Positions 8,848 through 17,740 of a DNA stretch of 64,000 nucleotides are shown one piece after another. The notes beneath the pieces were generated by a model. The model was not told the origin of the DNA. It did no database searches and worked only from the letters and a program-made list of their open reading frames with translations. Every line of letters starts with the position of its first letter. Position 1 is the stretch's first letter. Made by a program: the position numbers and the translations under genes. This DNA is from Pelorhabdus rhamnosifermentans (lineage in GTDB: Bacteria > Bacillota > Negativicutes > UMGS1260): the NCBI RefSeq assembly GCF_018835585.1, contig NZ_JAHGVE010000015.1, positions 1-64,000 of the forward strand, in the 5' to 3' direction.

Positions 8848-9236
8848 AACACATATCTCCTTTTAATTTTATTAAGCTACACTATCAAAGATAAATTTAT
8901 TAATATAATGACGTTATAGCTCAAACTATATAATTAATAAATGCTTAATACATTATATAACTACACTACCACGAGCAACCATTATATTCCTGCAAAAATT
9001 GTAAATTATTGCAACAAAGGGTCTCCAATTATTTTAATGAGGGGGGGCGGGCTCTGAATGTAATTTTAGTAGTAAAATCGTTATCTTGTTGATTAACAAG
9101 GAATTGTCCTAACGAGTAGCAAAATAAGTATAATACGAAAATTGATATTCTAAGGAAAATAATATGGACAGTTTTGGTATTTGTGGTTGTAGTTATCCCT
9201 TTCTTGTTTCAATTTTAAATAATAGGCTATGCTTCT

Positions 9237-9323
9237 ATGATGCGTAAAGAAGTTTACGTTTGTCAATATTGTGGTTATAAATTTACTAAATTATTGAAAC
9301 CAAGCGGTTGTCCTCTTTTGTAA
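9237..9323 (+). CDS. Tiny Cys-containing ORF (zinc-ribbon fragment?)
   Basis: A 28-residue ORF with two start codons in tandem. It has a CQYCGYKF knuckle and a further Cys (PSGCPLL) just before the stop, as if a rubredoxin- or zinc-ribbon-like protein had lost its last strand. It lies in the 8850-10126 gap, which is otherwise AT rich with no convincing gene. It is probably a remnant rather than a functional gene. Confidence 0.3.
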   Translation: MMRKEVYVCQYCGYKFTKLLKPSGCPLL

Positions 9324-9525
9324 ATGCAATGCCGACAACAAAAGTCATTACTTCTCTATCCCTTTTATTGTTGGCATTGCCCACCTGTTGCCCACGGTGA
9401 GGAAGTATTTATATATTTTTGCAAATAACCATAGGTAATAATAAATAAAATTGTTTCCACAAAAACTGCTGATTTTACTACATTGTAGGTAATTATAAAT
9501 AATGATAAACTATTAAAAATAAAAA

Positions 9526-9702
9526 ATGTTCGACTTACGTTTCACGTCGAGAGTATTGCGTTGCTACGGCGAAAAATATCCGAAAATCCTTGATTTCCAG
9601 TACTTTCAGCCACATTTTCGCTTTAAGAAAAATAAGGATGGAGAGCTCAAAAAAGTGATTGAAGAGTTCATAAAAGTGGAAGTACGGTTACATCTGGTGT
9701 GA
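9526..9702 (+). CDS. Possible small hypothetical protein or gene fragment
   Basis: A 58-codon ORF with protein-like composition, basic and aromatic (FRFKKNKDGELKKVIEEF). No ribosome site is obvious and no family was recognised. A second open stretch ending at 10122 reads NVESRGDARLMKEKMQEIL and so on but lacks a start. Both look like leftovers of larger genes. Confidence 0.25.
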   Translation: MFDLRFTSRVLRCYGEKYPKILDFQYFQPHFRFKKNKDGELKKVIEEFIKVEVRLHLV

Positions 9703-10126
9703 GTGGATACGTTAAATTCTACTAGAAGCCCCAATTGTTATTATTCAAGAGGTTACCGATAATTAACTATATGATATTATCCCTGTCATATTATCAAGAT
9801 TTTTTCTATTTGACTGCTTATATCTATGGTTTAGCCGGGGGTCTATTATGGCCTCTGGCTGCATTTTAATGTGATGGGGAAGTAGGTATTTAGAACTTTA
9901 TCCGCTAAAACAAAAATATTTTCTTAAAGTTATGAAAACGGATATTGAAAATGTAAAAGAATATTTAATACTTAAGATTAACATATGCGTACTAAGAAAT
10001 TATTACAAAAGAAAATGATATTCTATGTGTCAGTATTGTTAATGTGGAAAGCCGGGGCGATGCCCGGCTTATGAAGGAAAAAATGCAGGAAATTTTGGCG
10101 CTTGTTGATAACATGAATAACTGATT

Positions 10127-10432
10127 TTATCTTCGGATAGCCTCCCACATGAGGGACTGCGTCATCAAACTGATGCCGTCGGCGAAGCCTTGGTGGTAGT
10201 AGATATCTTCGGCGAAAAATTCCAGTTCGAAACAGTAGTCTTCCAATTGATGGACTTTTCTAATTTGTGCTGGGGTTAATTCAGCGGCTAATTCCTGTTG
10301 TAATTGTTTTAGCTTTTGATGGGTAGCATAATAATCGCCGGAGACACTATCGAGATCCCGTAGATTTTCTTCACTATGCATGACTTCAAGGTCCCGTATG
10401 GCCGTTTCGAAAACGTGCATCCCTTTACTCAT
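10127..10432 (-). CDS. Hypothetical alpha-helical protein
   Basis: A 101-residue, strongly helical, acidic protein with a good AGGAGG ribosome site 6 bp before its ATG. The C-terminal half (LEDYCFELEFFAEDIYYHQGFADGISLM) resembles small Bacillota proteins with a conserved F-x-x-G-(F)-x-x-G-(I/V)-x-L-M core found near mobile elements. I cannot assign a function. It lies downstream of a probable small RNA on the same strand, separated by a terminator. Confidence 0.5.
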   Translation of the reverse strand: MSKGMHVFETAIRDLEVMHSEENLRDLDSVSGDYYATHQKLKQLQQELAAELTPAQIRKVHQLEDYCFELEFFAEDIYYHQGFADGISLMTQSLMWEAIRR

Positions 10433-10470
10433 GATGATTCCTCCTGTAAATTTTTTTCAGAAGGAAATGA

Positions 10471-10800
10471 AAAAGCGCATGACAGGTCTCTTTGACCTAC
10501 ACATGCGCTTGCTTTATCATTAGCATATACATAAACAAGCATCTGCGGAACACATTGCTTTCCGCTATTGCCTGTTACTTGTTATGCAAATTTGCATACA
10601 GCCGCGAAGTTTTGTCCGAACGAATTTGGATGACCGAACATACCGTCGCTTGAATCAAGGGCGGCTGCACGGTATAATAATAAGTATCGTCGTGGACAGG
10701 TAACTGTTACGTGTAGGTGCTTTAACCACCTGCTCGTGCCTGAGAGTGTTGGTAGCACTTTCAGGATACGGCGACTTTTTAATTCCATCTATTTTTATTA
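10471..10800 (-). ncRNA. Putative structured RNA of about 300 nt on the minus strand
   Basis: Read on the minus strand, a TATAAT box near 10789 with TTGCAA upstream is followed by several hairpins. One is CCTGAAAGTG against CACTCTCAGG, one is AGGTG against CACCT, and a GTAAC/GTTAC element follows. Transcription would end at a terminator at 10471-10510, with AAGCGCATG against CATGCGCTT and T-rich sequence beyond. An overlapping 68-codon ORF has odd composition and no ribosome site, so RNA is the better reading. The class was not recognised. Confidence 0.45.
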
Positions 10801-10937
10801 TACTCTTTAGCCAGAAATTGCAAGGAATAAGTCTACAAGATTTGAGTTTGACTTGAATCATGACGGGTTTATCGTCATGGGCACTTGGCATCATACGCGC
10901 ATACACATTGATTGCAAAGTTCATGAATCTCCAAATC

Positions 10938-11200
10938 CAACGAAAACTGGAATTTCCAACAGCAAAGGGCCATTCTGTTCGTAATTTAAAATATATGGCG
11001 AAGCTTGCAGTTGCTTTTCCAGATATTTTAATTGTGCAAGAGGTACTTGCACAATTGCCATGGTATCAAAATATTGCTTTTTTGGACCAAAATAAAAGAT
11101 TGGGACATTCATATATAGTATGCGAGAAAAACTATCGAAAATGGCTGGTCACGAAATGTTTATCAAATCGAGAGTAAGCTTTATGCGAGACTATTTTGAA
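10938..11200 (+). pseudogene. Remnant of a YhcG/DUF1016-type PDDEXK nuclease
   Basis: The stretch LEFPTAKGHSVRNLKYM, then FPDILIVQEVLAQLPW and NIAFLDQNK, matches the central N-terminal domain of DUF1016 (YhcG) proteins. After a frameshift near 11125 the next part reads RKTIENGWSRNV and QIESKLYAR, again the family motif. Both the N-terminus and the nuclease C-terminus are missing, so the gene is dead. DUF1016 genes are common in mobile and defence neighbourhoods. Confidence 0.8.
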
Positions 11201-11393
11201 TGGGGGAAATCTGTAACGGACTATTGTATTTAAAAAATAGTTATCTTCTCTTTTGGTGCCTAATTTGTAAACTTGATGACTCCAAAGCAAGCCGGCGACA
11301 GTGCTGAATCTATGGGAGTATTTCAATAAAGTCGATGTAGCCGGAACTTGAAAAGGCGGAATAACTATTTTTAACCAGTTGAAACGGAATATC

Positions 11394-11423
11394 TTGACAA
11401 CTGTATCATATCTGTGCTATATT
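11394..11423 (+). promoter_or_regulatory. Promoter of the TetR regulator gene
   Basis: TTGACA at 11394-11399, an 18-bp spacer, and TATATT at 11418-11423. The -10 box overlaps the left arm of the regulator's palindrome, so binding should block RNA polymerase. Confidence 0.7.
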
Positions 11424-11438
11424 GAACGCAAGTTCAAT
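11421..11438. promoter_or_regulatory. TetR operator 1
   Basis: A perfect palindrome ATTGAAC-GCAA-GTTCAAT just upstream of the regulator's start. It matches operator 2 before the MFS gene. Confidence 0.75.
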
Positions 11439-11457
11439 ATTGGGGTGTAAGGAAGCT

Positions 11458-12048
11458 ATGGCACAGGTCTTGAAAGAAGAAATAGAAAAAAATATATACC
11501 GGGCAGCGATTGATGAGTTTTATATAATGGGCTATCAGTCCGCTACCCTGAGAAATATTGCCCAGGAAGCAGACATACCTGTAGGGCTTATTTATACCTA
11601 TTACAAGAATAAAGCAGCGTTGTTCGCTGCCGTTGTCAACCCTACTTATCTTTCTTTTCAAAAAATATTGTCTACAGCAAGTTCACAAGAGAGCAATCCT
11701 GGATATGACAAGTTTTTCCAAGAAGAGCTACCCTTTATTTTTAGTATGCTAAAAAACAACCGCAAACCCTTTATCATTCTAATCGATAAAAGCAAAGGTA
11801 CCGTATATGAAAATGCCAGAGAAGAACTTATCCGGCTTACGCAGATTCATATACAGACGCAATTACAGAAAAAGCTAATCCACAGTGAAAAAAAAATGGA
11901 CGATTTCTTTTTTCACATATTGGCCAATAATTTTATGGAAGGCCTGTTCGAAATAGCCAGACATTATAAGGATGAAAAATGGGCGGACCATATTATGAAA
12001 CTCTTTATGCAGCAATACTTTTACGGAATAAATTCTGTAATTGTGTAA
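11458..12048 (+). CDS. TetR/AcrR family transcriptional regulator
   Basis: A 196-residue TetR-type repressor. The N-terminal helix-turn-helix is clear: ATLRNIAQEADIPVGLIYTYY, followed by KNKAALFAAV. The rest is a helical ligand-binding domain. I chose ATG 11458 because the longer TTG start at 11422 would lie inside the operator. The same palindrome precedes both this gene and the MFS exporter, so it very likely represses itself and the exporter until a ligand binds. A homopolymer of about 16 T follows the stop. Confidence 0.9.
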   Translation: MAQVLKEEIEKNIYRAAIDEFYIMGYQSATLRNIAQEADIPVGLIYTYYKNKAALFAAVVNPTYLSFQKILSTASSQESNPGYDKFFQEELPFIFSMLKNNRKPFIILIDKSKGTVYENAREELIRLTQIHIQTQLQKKLIHSEKKMDDFFFHILANNFMEGLFEIARHYKDEKWADHIMKLFMQQYFYGINSVIV

Positions 12049-12072
12049 ATTTTTTTTTTTTTTTTGAACAAT

Positions 12073-12090
12073 ATTGAACATTAGTTCAGT
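12073..12090. promoter_or_regulatory. TetR operator 2, upstream of MFS exporter
   Basis: ATTGAAC-ATTA-GTTCAGT, one mismatch from a perfect palindrome and the same arms as operator 1. It lies 47 bp before the MFS start. Confidence 0.75.
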
Positions 12091-12136
12091 ATTATAATAG
12101 TTTATTTTAATATAACAAAAAGGAGTCTGTTACTGT

Positions 12137-13291
12137 ATGTTTAAAATTTCTCTTCTCTCTATTTCCCTTCTCACTATCATGGCTGGAGCCGCAGTGGCTC
12201 CGGGACTAGGAGAAATCGCTCAGGCGTTTCCAGGTGAAAGTCAAACTATGATTAAATTGATTCTCTCTGTACCACCGCTATTTATTGTCCCATTTTCCAT
12301 TCTGTCAGGGATATTAAGTTCACGTATAAGCAAAAAAAAGTTATTGCTAGCCGGTCTGGTTGTATATATTATCGGCGGATTTGGTGCTGCTTTTACTGAC
12401 TCGCTTATTCCGTTGCTCGTTTTCCGTGCAGTACTGGGCGCAGGAACCGGTATCATTTTACCGCTGTCAACCGGGCTGATTGCCGATTTTTATCAGGGTG
12501 GCGAACGAATGAAAATGCTGGGCTATTCCTTTTCGGCCAATAACCTGGGAGCCATTATCGGCAATCTTGGAGCAGGAATGCTTGCCTTGATCAACTGGCA
12601 TTACGTTTTTTATGTCTATTTAATTGCCATTCTTGTATTGGTGCTTGTCGCACTATTTATCAAAGGTATTCCATCTCCGGAAAAGCAAGCTGAAGCACAC
12701 AATAAAACCGCTCTTCCTGGTCCGGTTTACGGCTGGGCATTTGCAGCGTTTCTGTTTATGCTGGCTTTTTATGCAATTGTTACCAACCTTTCCTTGCTCA
12801 TTTATAGTAGAAACATCGGTGACTCCAGTTTCGCTGGCATTCTCTTCGCCATCAATGCCGTAAGCATGTTTGCAGGAGGATTTAGTCTTAAGGCGGCGAG
12901 CCAGTATTTGAATCGCTTGCTTCCCTGCTGTATGTTGCTGATGATGGCTGTGGGTTACAGCGGTCTGGGCGTATGTTACTCCCAAACAATACTCATTTTA
13001 TCAATTATTATTGCCGGTTTCGGAAGTGGTTGGGCCTATCCGTTCATTATCAATAAGGCATCTGCCTATGCACCTATGGGAAAGAATATTGCCGTTATGG
13101 CGGTTGTGTCTAGTGCTGCTTTTTTAGGACAATTTGCTTCGCCGCTAATTTTAGATACTCTGCACAATGTATCCGGTGGAACCGTTACTACCATCTTCTT
13201 TACGCTGGCCGGTTGTATGGGATTGTTAGCTGTTATCAGCCTGTCGGGTACGTTTTCCAAAAGTTTGCCTAATCAGCGGGAGGAACAATAG
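12137..13291 (+). CDS. MFS drug-efflux transporter
   Basis: A 384-residue, 12-helix major facilitator protein. The N-terminus carries the motif-A region (SGILSSRISKKKLLLAGL) and a GAGTGIILPLSTGLIADF segment like the motif-C area of drug/H+ antiporters. Control by the adjacent TetR regulator fits export of a toxic or signal compound. The ribosome site AAAAAGGAG is strong. A small ORF and an efflux-adaptor pseudogene follow on the same strand, suggesting that a larger efflux operon has decayed. Confidence 0.9.
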   Translation: MFKISLLSISLLTIMAGAAVAPGLGEIAQAFPGESQTMIKLILSVPPLFIVPFSILSGILSSRISKKKLLLAGLVVYIIGGFGAAFTDSLIPLLVFRAVLGAGTGIILPLSTGLIADFYQGGERMKMLGYSFSANNLGAIIGNLGAGMLALINWHYVFYVYLIAILVLVLVALFIKGIPSPEKQAEAHNKTALPGPVYGWAFAAFLFMLAFYAIVTNLSLLIYSRNIGDSSFAGILFAINAVSMFAGGFSLKAASQYLNRLLPCCMLLMMAVGYSGLGVCYSQTILILSIIIAGFGSGWAYPFIINKASAYAPMGKNIAVMAVVSSAAFLGQFASPLILDTLHNVSGGTVTTIFFTLAGCMGLLAVISLSGTFSKSLPNQREEQ

Positions 13292-13293
13292 CA

Positions 13294-13653
13294 ATGTGTG
13301 CGATGATCATTCAAGGCATACCTGTCGTGGCTGATCCGGCGTTACCACGAAGTAAAATAAAACAGCTCGTTGGCGAGCTTATCCAAACCTGGAAATGGGA
13401 AGGCAAAGAATTGGGTAAAATTGAATTGATTCGTAATGGGCAGTTGATTCACGTCGTTTCTTATGAAAAACCCGTGGTTCAATTCGTCAATCTACGAAAT
13501 CGCATAGGGAGATCTAAAAATGCGACAGTTAAAATGTCTAAGCAAACTGCCAAAAAAGCAAATAGTTTACGGTTTGGCAACCGTGTTAAGTATCTGTATC
13601 ATCGGCGGCATGGTATGGAAAGGACATCATCAGCCCCAACCGGTTGCAGGTGA
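13294..13653 (+). CDS. Hypothetical protein overlapping the efflux adaptor
   Basis: A 119-codon ORF starting just after the MFS stop. Residues 1-75 look like a folded small domain (IIQGIPVVADPALPRSKIKQ, KIELIRNGQLIHVVSYEKP), but the last 45 residues overlap the adaptor's reading frame and look like an out-of-frame tail. A stop was probably lost, or the true protein ends near 13510. No family was recognised. Confidence 0.4.
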   Translation: MCAMIIQGIPVVADPALPRSKIKQLVGELIQTWKWEGKELGKIELIRNGQLIHVVSYEKPVVQFVNLRNRIGRSKNATVKMSKQTAKKANSLRFGNRVKYLYHRRHGMERTSSAPTGCR

Positions 13654-14220
13654 AGTTGATTTAGTCCGGACAACCACAGTCAAAATGGAAAACGCCGCAC
13701 AGGAATACACCTATTCAGGCGAGGTCCGGGGACGCTACGAAAGTCAGCTTGCTTTTCAGGTCAGCGGAAAAATTATCAAGCGCCATGTTGATCTGGGTAG
13801 TGTGGTGAAGGCTGGTGACGTCCTTATGGAGATTGATCCAAAAGATCTTAACCAAGCGGTAAATTCAAATGCTGCTCAGGTATATTCCGCTCAGTCCCAG
13901 TTAAAAATTGGCTGAAAACAACCTGAACCGCTACAGTCAGTTATATGACCAAAATGCAATCAGCCGGGCCCAGCTTGACCAGTATCAAAGTGCCTATGAT
14001 TCGGCTGTCGCTGCCGTGCAGCAAACATCTGCCCAATATGTTCAGGGAGCCAACCAGCTAGCTTACAGCACATTGTATGCCAATAGCGCGGGCGTCATTT
14101 TCGCCGTCAACGCCGAAGCCGGGCAGGTTGTCAGTGCCGGGCAGGCCGTCCTCACCCTAGTGGAGGATGGTGACCGGGAAATCGAGATCAGTGTTCCTGA
14201 AAATCGCATCGAAGAACTGC
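13520..14220 (+). pseudogene. Frameshifted, truncated periplasmic adaptor (HlyD/RND membrane-fusion type)
   Basis: The N-terminus has a signal anchor (YGLATVLSICIIGGMVW), then a lipoyl/barrel region (ESQLAFQVSGKI, VDLGSVVKAGDVLMEIDPKDL). The frame stops at 13915, and the protein continues in another frame from about 13908 (LAENNLNRYSQLYDQNAIS, GQVVSAGQAVLTLVEDGD). The frameshift is at a run of five A. The gene is cut off at about 14220 by a deletion that joins it to the end of an RND pump gene, so roughly the C-terminal third is missing. Confidence 0.85.
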
Positions 14221-14280
14221 GCCACCGTATTAACGCTCCTGGTCCTACCGACTATGTACGCGGCATGGTTTAAAGTAACC
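14221..14280 (+). pseudogene. C-terminal scrap of an RND transporter
   Basis: About 19 codons read ATVLTLLVLPTMYAAWFKV, the characteristic end of the last membrane helix of RND pumps. It begins exactly where the adaptor homology ends. This implies a deletion removing the adaptor's end and nearly all of a pump gene of about 3 kb. Confidence 0.75.
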
Positions 14281-14826
14281 CCGGACTCTCGTACAGTGGC
14301 CCCGGTTTTGCTGGCCCCCTTTAAAGGCCGCTACTGGTGTGGAAACTTCTGCCCTCGTGGCAGTTTTTATGATAATGTTATTGCTAAAATATCGCCCAAG
14401 AAACCAATACCGATGCTTTTCCGCAGTAAGAGTTTTCGGATATTGATGGTTTTCTTTGTTATCGGAGTTTTTACGGTACAGATGTATTATGCTTGGGGCA
14501 AATTCTCTGCCATAGGAGCAGTATTTGTCCGGATAATTCTAATAACAACAGTCGGAGGGATTGTTTTAGGAGTAATGTATCATCAACGTACTTGGTGTTC
14601 CTTTTGCCCAATGGGAACTTTGGCAAGCTGGTTTAGTATTAGAAAAAAGCCCATGCCTTTACAAGTAGAAAAATCCTGTATTGACTGCAAACTGTGTACA
14701 ACGGCATGTCCGCTTCAATTATCTCCTTATACAGCAAAAGAAACTATAGAGGGATTTACTAATAGTGATTGTCTAAAATGTAGTCGTTGTGTAGATAAAT
14801 GCCCTAAAAAGGCTTTGTCTTTTTAG
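14281..14826 (+). pseudogene. NapH-like polyferredoxin, N-terminally truncated and fused to RND scrap
   Basis: The sequence has a GRYWCGNFCPRGSF motif, two or three membrane helices (around VFFVIGVFTVQMYYAW), a CSFCPMG motif, and two [4Fe-4S] motifs CIDCKLCTTACP and CLKCSRCVDKCP. This is the architecture of NapH/CcoG-like membrane ferredoxins. The normal N-terminal helices are absent, and the frame runs in from the RND remnant, so a native start is lost. An internal start may still allow a short product, but I regard it as broken. Confidence 0.7.
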
Positions 14827-14972
14827 TATTCTAGGATAGGTCAATTATCACTAGGGCGTATTATAAAAAGATTGTAGTGGAAAACATATTGATTATATAG
14901 TTTTTATTGTAATTTCATATCTGTTGGTATATACTACAAATGGGCATATGCCCATTTGTAGTAGGTGGCTAA

Positions 14973-15417
14973 ATGCCGAGACGACGTTGTCAGTTTACTC
15001 CCCTAGATGCAAATGAAGAAAGGGTAGTAACCTTATTAGTTGAAGAATTAGAAACTATAAGGTTAAAGAACTTGACCGGAATGGATCAGGCTGCGTGTGC
15101 GGCGACCACGGGTGTATCGCGGGCAACCTTTCAAAGAATACTCAATGCGGCTAGACAAAAGATTACTTTTGCTCTAGTTGAGGGGTACACTATTATAATA
15201 CAAGGAGGAACGTATATGGTTAAAAATCGCAAGTTCGAATGTCAAGATTGTGGACATATTTGGGAAGTTGAGCCTTGTAGAAGGCGGTAAGCATGTGTAT
15301 GAAATTGCTTGCCCGAAGTGTGGTAGCATGAAGAAAATAAAAATAGGTGAAGATGGTCAAAAACATGTTTGTGGTGGCAATCACCATGGACACGGTGGTG
15401 GCTGCTGCGGTCACTAA
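14973..15417 (+). pseudogene. DUF134 DNA-binding protein with zinc ribbon, frameshifted
   Basis: The first part (MPRRRCQFTPL, LEELETIRLKNLTG, TGVSRATFQRIL) is the DUF134 winged-helix-like domain. It continues into a zinc ribbon beginning FECQDCGHIWEVEP. At about 15278 the frame breaks, and the rest (EGGKHVYEIACPKCGSM, ending in a His/Gly/Cys-rich tail) is in another frame up to the TAA at 15415. ATG 15216 has its own AAGGAGG site, so the zinc-ribbon part could once have been made separately. DUF134 proteins often neighbour NifX/NafY-like and Fe-S genes. Confidence 0.75.
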
Positions 15418-15445
15418 TCCATACTTGGCTGAAGGGGAGGTCGTT

Positions 15446-16021
15446 ATGCATCATAAATTTGATGTAAAATCATTTGCAAAACTAGATAATCCGGAACGTA
15501 GAAAATCATTGCCGGCGGATGAGATTTTGCATAAGTTTGACTTAGAAAATGGCGATGTCGTTGCTGATGTCGGCTGAGGAATTGGTTATTTTACTTTTCC
15601 GGCAAGTTCTGTCGTAGGTTTAACAGGCAAAGTGTTGGCGATGGATATATCGGATGAAATGATAGAGCAAGTTCGTAAGAGAGCAAAGTTATGCGGAGTA
15701 CCCAATATTGAAACGATCAAAATTGATGAGCAAGATTTTGGCCTCCCCGATGGCTCAGTTGATGTTGAAATTGTTTTTTTTGTTTTGCATGAAGCACAGA
15801 ATGCAAAACAATTTATTTTTGAACTGAACAGGATCTTAAAGCCGGGCGGAAAGCTGGCGTTAATTGATTGGGAAAAGCGGGAAATGCCTCAAGGGCCACC
15901 CGTTGCGCATCGACTAGACAGGCAGGAAGTAATTTCATTGCTCGCTCAAGCCAGTTTTATTGTAAAAGCTATTGATGTCGGAGAAGATTTTTATGGCCTA
16001 TTGGCTAGAAAATCGGTCTAA
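15446..16021 (+). CDS. Class I SAM methyltransferase with in-frame UGA at motif I (selenoprotein or pseudogene)
   Basis: Read through one UGA at 15575-15577, this gives a 191-residue methyltransferase. Motif I is VVADVG-(UGA)-GIGYFTF, then VLAMDISDEMIEQV, DGSVDVEIVFFVLHE, and LKPGGKLALIDWEK. Relatives carry Cys at the UGA position (DVGCGIG), so either TGC mutated to TGA or selenocysteine is inserted. I saw no convincing bacterial SECIS hairpin right after the UGA; a weak CTGT/ACAG stem lies about 32 nt downstream. Neighbouring genes are decayed, which favours a nonsense mutation. A strong terminator follows. Confidence 0.7.
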
Positions 16022-16037
16022 GTAGGGCGAAATGGAA

Positions 16038-16096
16038 CTGCATCCACCTAAATATTAGATTTATTGGGCTAATATTTGAGGTGGATGCAGTTTTTA
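16038..16096 (+). terminator. Strong terminator after the methyltransferase
   Basis: A long stem beginning CTGCATCCACCT and closed by AGGTGGATGCAG, with AATATTAG/CTAATATT continuing inward, followed by TTTTTA. Confidence 0.9.
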
Positions 16097-16265
16097 TAAT
16101 GATCCCATAAAATTCTATTTTTTTGGAAGTTATCTGATTAAAAAGTTTACAAGGGAGTATTACACAGGGCGGTTAGTTTAGAACATGTTGGCAATAGTAT
16201 CAAAAAATAAAAGAGTGTGTGGATAGTGTCAAATCAGATAATTAACTAATGTGTAGGTGAAGTTA

Positions 16266-17222
16266 ATGGATCATAATAGCTGTTGTTCAAATGCAGATCA
16301 CATTTCCGGCTGCATGGTATGCGGACGAGAGTTATATTATATCTCTGAAATGTTTGTCAGGGCCAATTGCTTTTACTGCGGAAAAGAAAAAAGCACTAAT
16401 GTCTTTTGTTGTGAAGGTCATTATGTATGCGATGAATGCCATAGAAAAGATGTATTGGAGCTTGTAGAGCAAATTTGCATTGACTCCGATTTAACCGATC
16501 CAGTCGAGCTGGCATTATGTATTTTTGATTTGAAGAAGCTGCATATGCACGGACCGGAATATCACAGTATTGTACCAGCCGTTTTGGTGTCCGCCTATGG
16601 GAATAGTATAAACAAAAAAGATATTCCTGCTATCAAAGAGGCCATAGCGCGGGGGAAGGCGATATTCGGCGGAATATGCGGCACCCATGGAACATGCGGG
16701 GCTTGCATCGGTGTGGGGATTGCGTATTCGGTGCTTAAAAAGGTCACCCCATACTCAAAAGAGGAGCGGGGTGAAGCCAACCTGATGACCGCACACGCAC
16801 TGATGGCTATTAGCAAGCTTGGCGGACCGAGATGCTGCAAACGAGAATCCATGATTGCCATTGAGATTGCTAAACAAAAATTTGGATTTTTTGACGAATC
16901 CAACGAGAGTAGATACGAATGTTCTCAGTTTGTTAACAATGATATGTGTATACATAGTGATTGTCCGTTCTATCCAAGAAGTAAAAGGGAGGATGAGATG
17001 TATAAGGAACTTGAATTTACGGAAGAACAGAAAGGGTACGGCTTGGTTTTTACCAATCCCCTATCAGGCATCAGAGGCTTGACCGGCATATTCGACACTT
17101 ATGAAGAAGCTGACCGGACTGGGAGGCAATGGAGCAAACGGGGTGATGCAATCAGGCCGGAAGTGGCGCCATGGGACAGAGCGACTTATGATAAGTATGA
17201 CTGGGTGTTTAAACGAAAGTAA
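16266..17222 (+). CDS. DUF5714 Cys-rich protein
   Basis: A 318-residue Cys-rich protein. The N-terminal 60 residues hold a zinc-binding-like region (CMVCGREL, CFYCGKEK, CCEGHYVCDECH). The central part has the DUF5714 signatures GGICGTHGTCGACIG, TPYSKEERGEAN and GGPRCCKR. The last 100 residues are a less conserved extension. Similar proteins occur in methanogens and anaerobic Bacillota, often near radical SAM or corrinoid genes, and probably bind a metal or cluster. ATG 16266 was chosen because AGGTGA precedes it; GTG 16257 is the alternative. This gene is intact amid pseudogenes. Confidence 0.75.
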   Translation: MDHNSCCSNADHISGCMVCGRELYYISEMFVRANCFYCGKEKSTNVFCCEGHYVCDECHRKDVLELVEQICIDSDLTDPVELALCIFDLKKLHMHGPEYHSIVPAVLVSAYGNSINKKDIPAIKEAIARGKAIFGGICGTHGTCGACIGVGIAYSVLKKVTPYSKEERGEANLMTAHALMAISKLGGPRCCKRESMIAIEIAKQKFGFFDESNESRYECSQFVNNDMCIHSDCPFYPRSKREDEMYKELEFTEEQKGYGLVFTNPLSGIRGLTGIFDTYEEADRTGRQWSKRGDAIRPEVAPWDRATYDKYDWVFKRK

Positions 17223-17256
17223 GCGGCGTATTCAATACTGTAGAGGAGATGAAGTT

Positions 17257-17694
17257 ATGAGCAAAGACATCCCGTTTCAGTTGAAACAAGAGTTTGATAA
17301 GTTTTGCCAGGAAATTTTAGGTAAATTAGCGCAAGATACGGCAGATTATGATACGTTGATTACTTTATGGCGGCAGGAACTACATAACGCATACCTGGAG
17401 AGCACTGCCAAGATGCTGGAGCAGTGGGCTGAGGCTTATGGACAGTCCGATAATCTAGATAGAATTGAGGCTGATGATATTACTGTAGAAGTAAGCGACC
17501 ATAAAACAGGCAAAGTTTTCAGGCGGAGCCTTCCGGTAAAATATATCGAAACCGCTAATGGTGTGATATTACATGGGGAAACACTGGCGGGTCAGCCTTC
17601 TACTATCGCACTGCTGTCTGATTTTGCCTGTGCCAAAATCAGTGATGTTACCGGTCGGGGCGCGGATTCGCCGCGGGATCATGAGCATGAATAA
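17257..17694 (+). CDS. Hypothetical protein
   Basis: A 145-residue acidic protein with an AGAGGAGA ribosome site, 34 bp after the DUF5714 gene and probably cotranscribed with it. Residues 1-70 are helical and 75-145 look beta-rich (DITVEVSDHKTGKVFRRSLPVKY in pieces). It has no Cys cluster or membrane segment beyond a single FACAK. I do not recognise a family. Confidence 0.6.
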   Translation: MSKDIPFQLKQEFDKFCQEILGKLAQDTADYDTLITLWRQELHNAYLESTAKMLEQWAEAYGQSDNLDRIEADDITVEVSDHKTGKVFRRSLPVKYIETANGVILHGETLAGQPSTIALLSDFACAKISDVTGRGADSPRDHEHE

Positions 17695-17740
17695 GAACCA
17701 GTGGATAGTGATGCAGTGAGGAACATGGAGGAATGTAAGG

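Noticed and set aside
9018-9236. A short hydrophobic peptide reading WTVLVFVVVVIPFLFQF near 9165
   Set aside because: It has no in-frame start or ribosome site and looks like the end of a lost membrane-protein gene.
10582-10924. Minus-strand ORFs of 68 and 89 codons
   Set aside because: No ribosome site, odd composition and overlap with strong RNA hairpins and a terminator; better explained as noncoding RNA.
15575-15640. Convincing SECIS element after the UGA
   Set aside because: Only a weak four-base stem with a large loop about 32 nt downstream; not enough to call a selenoprotein.
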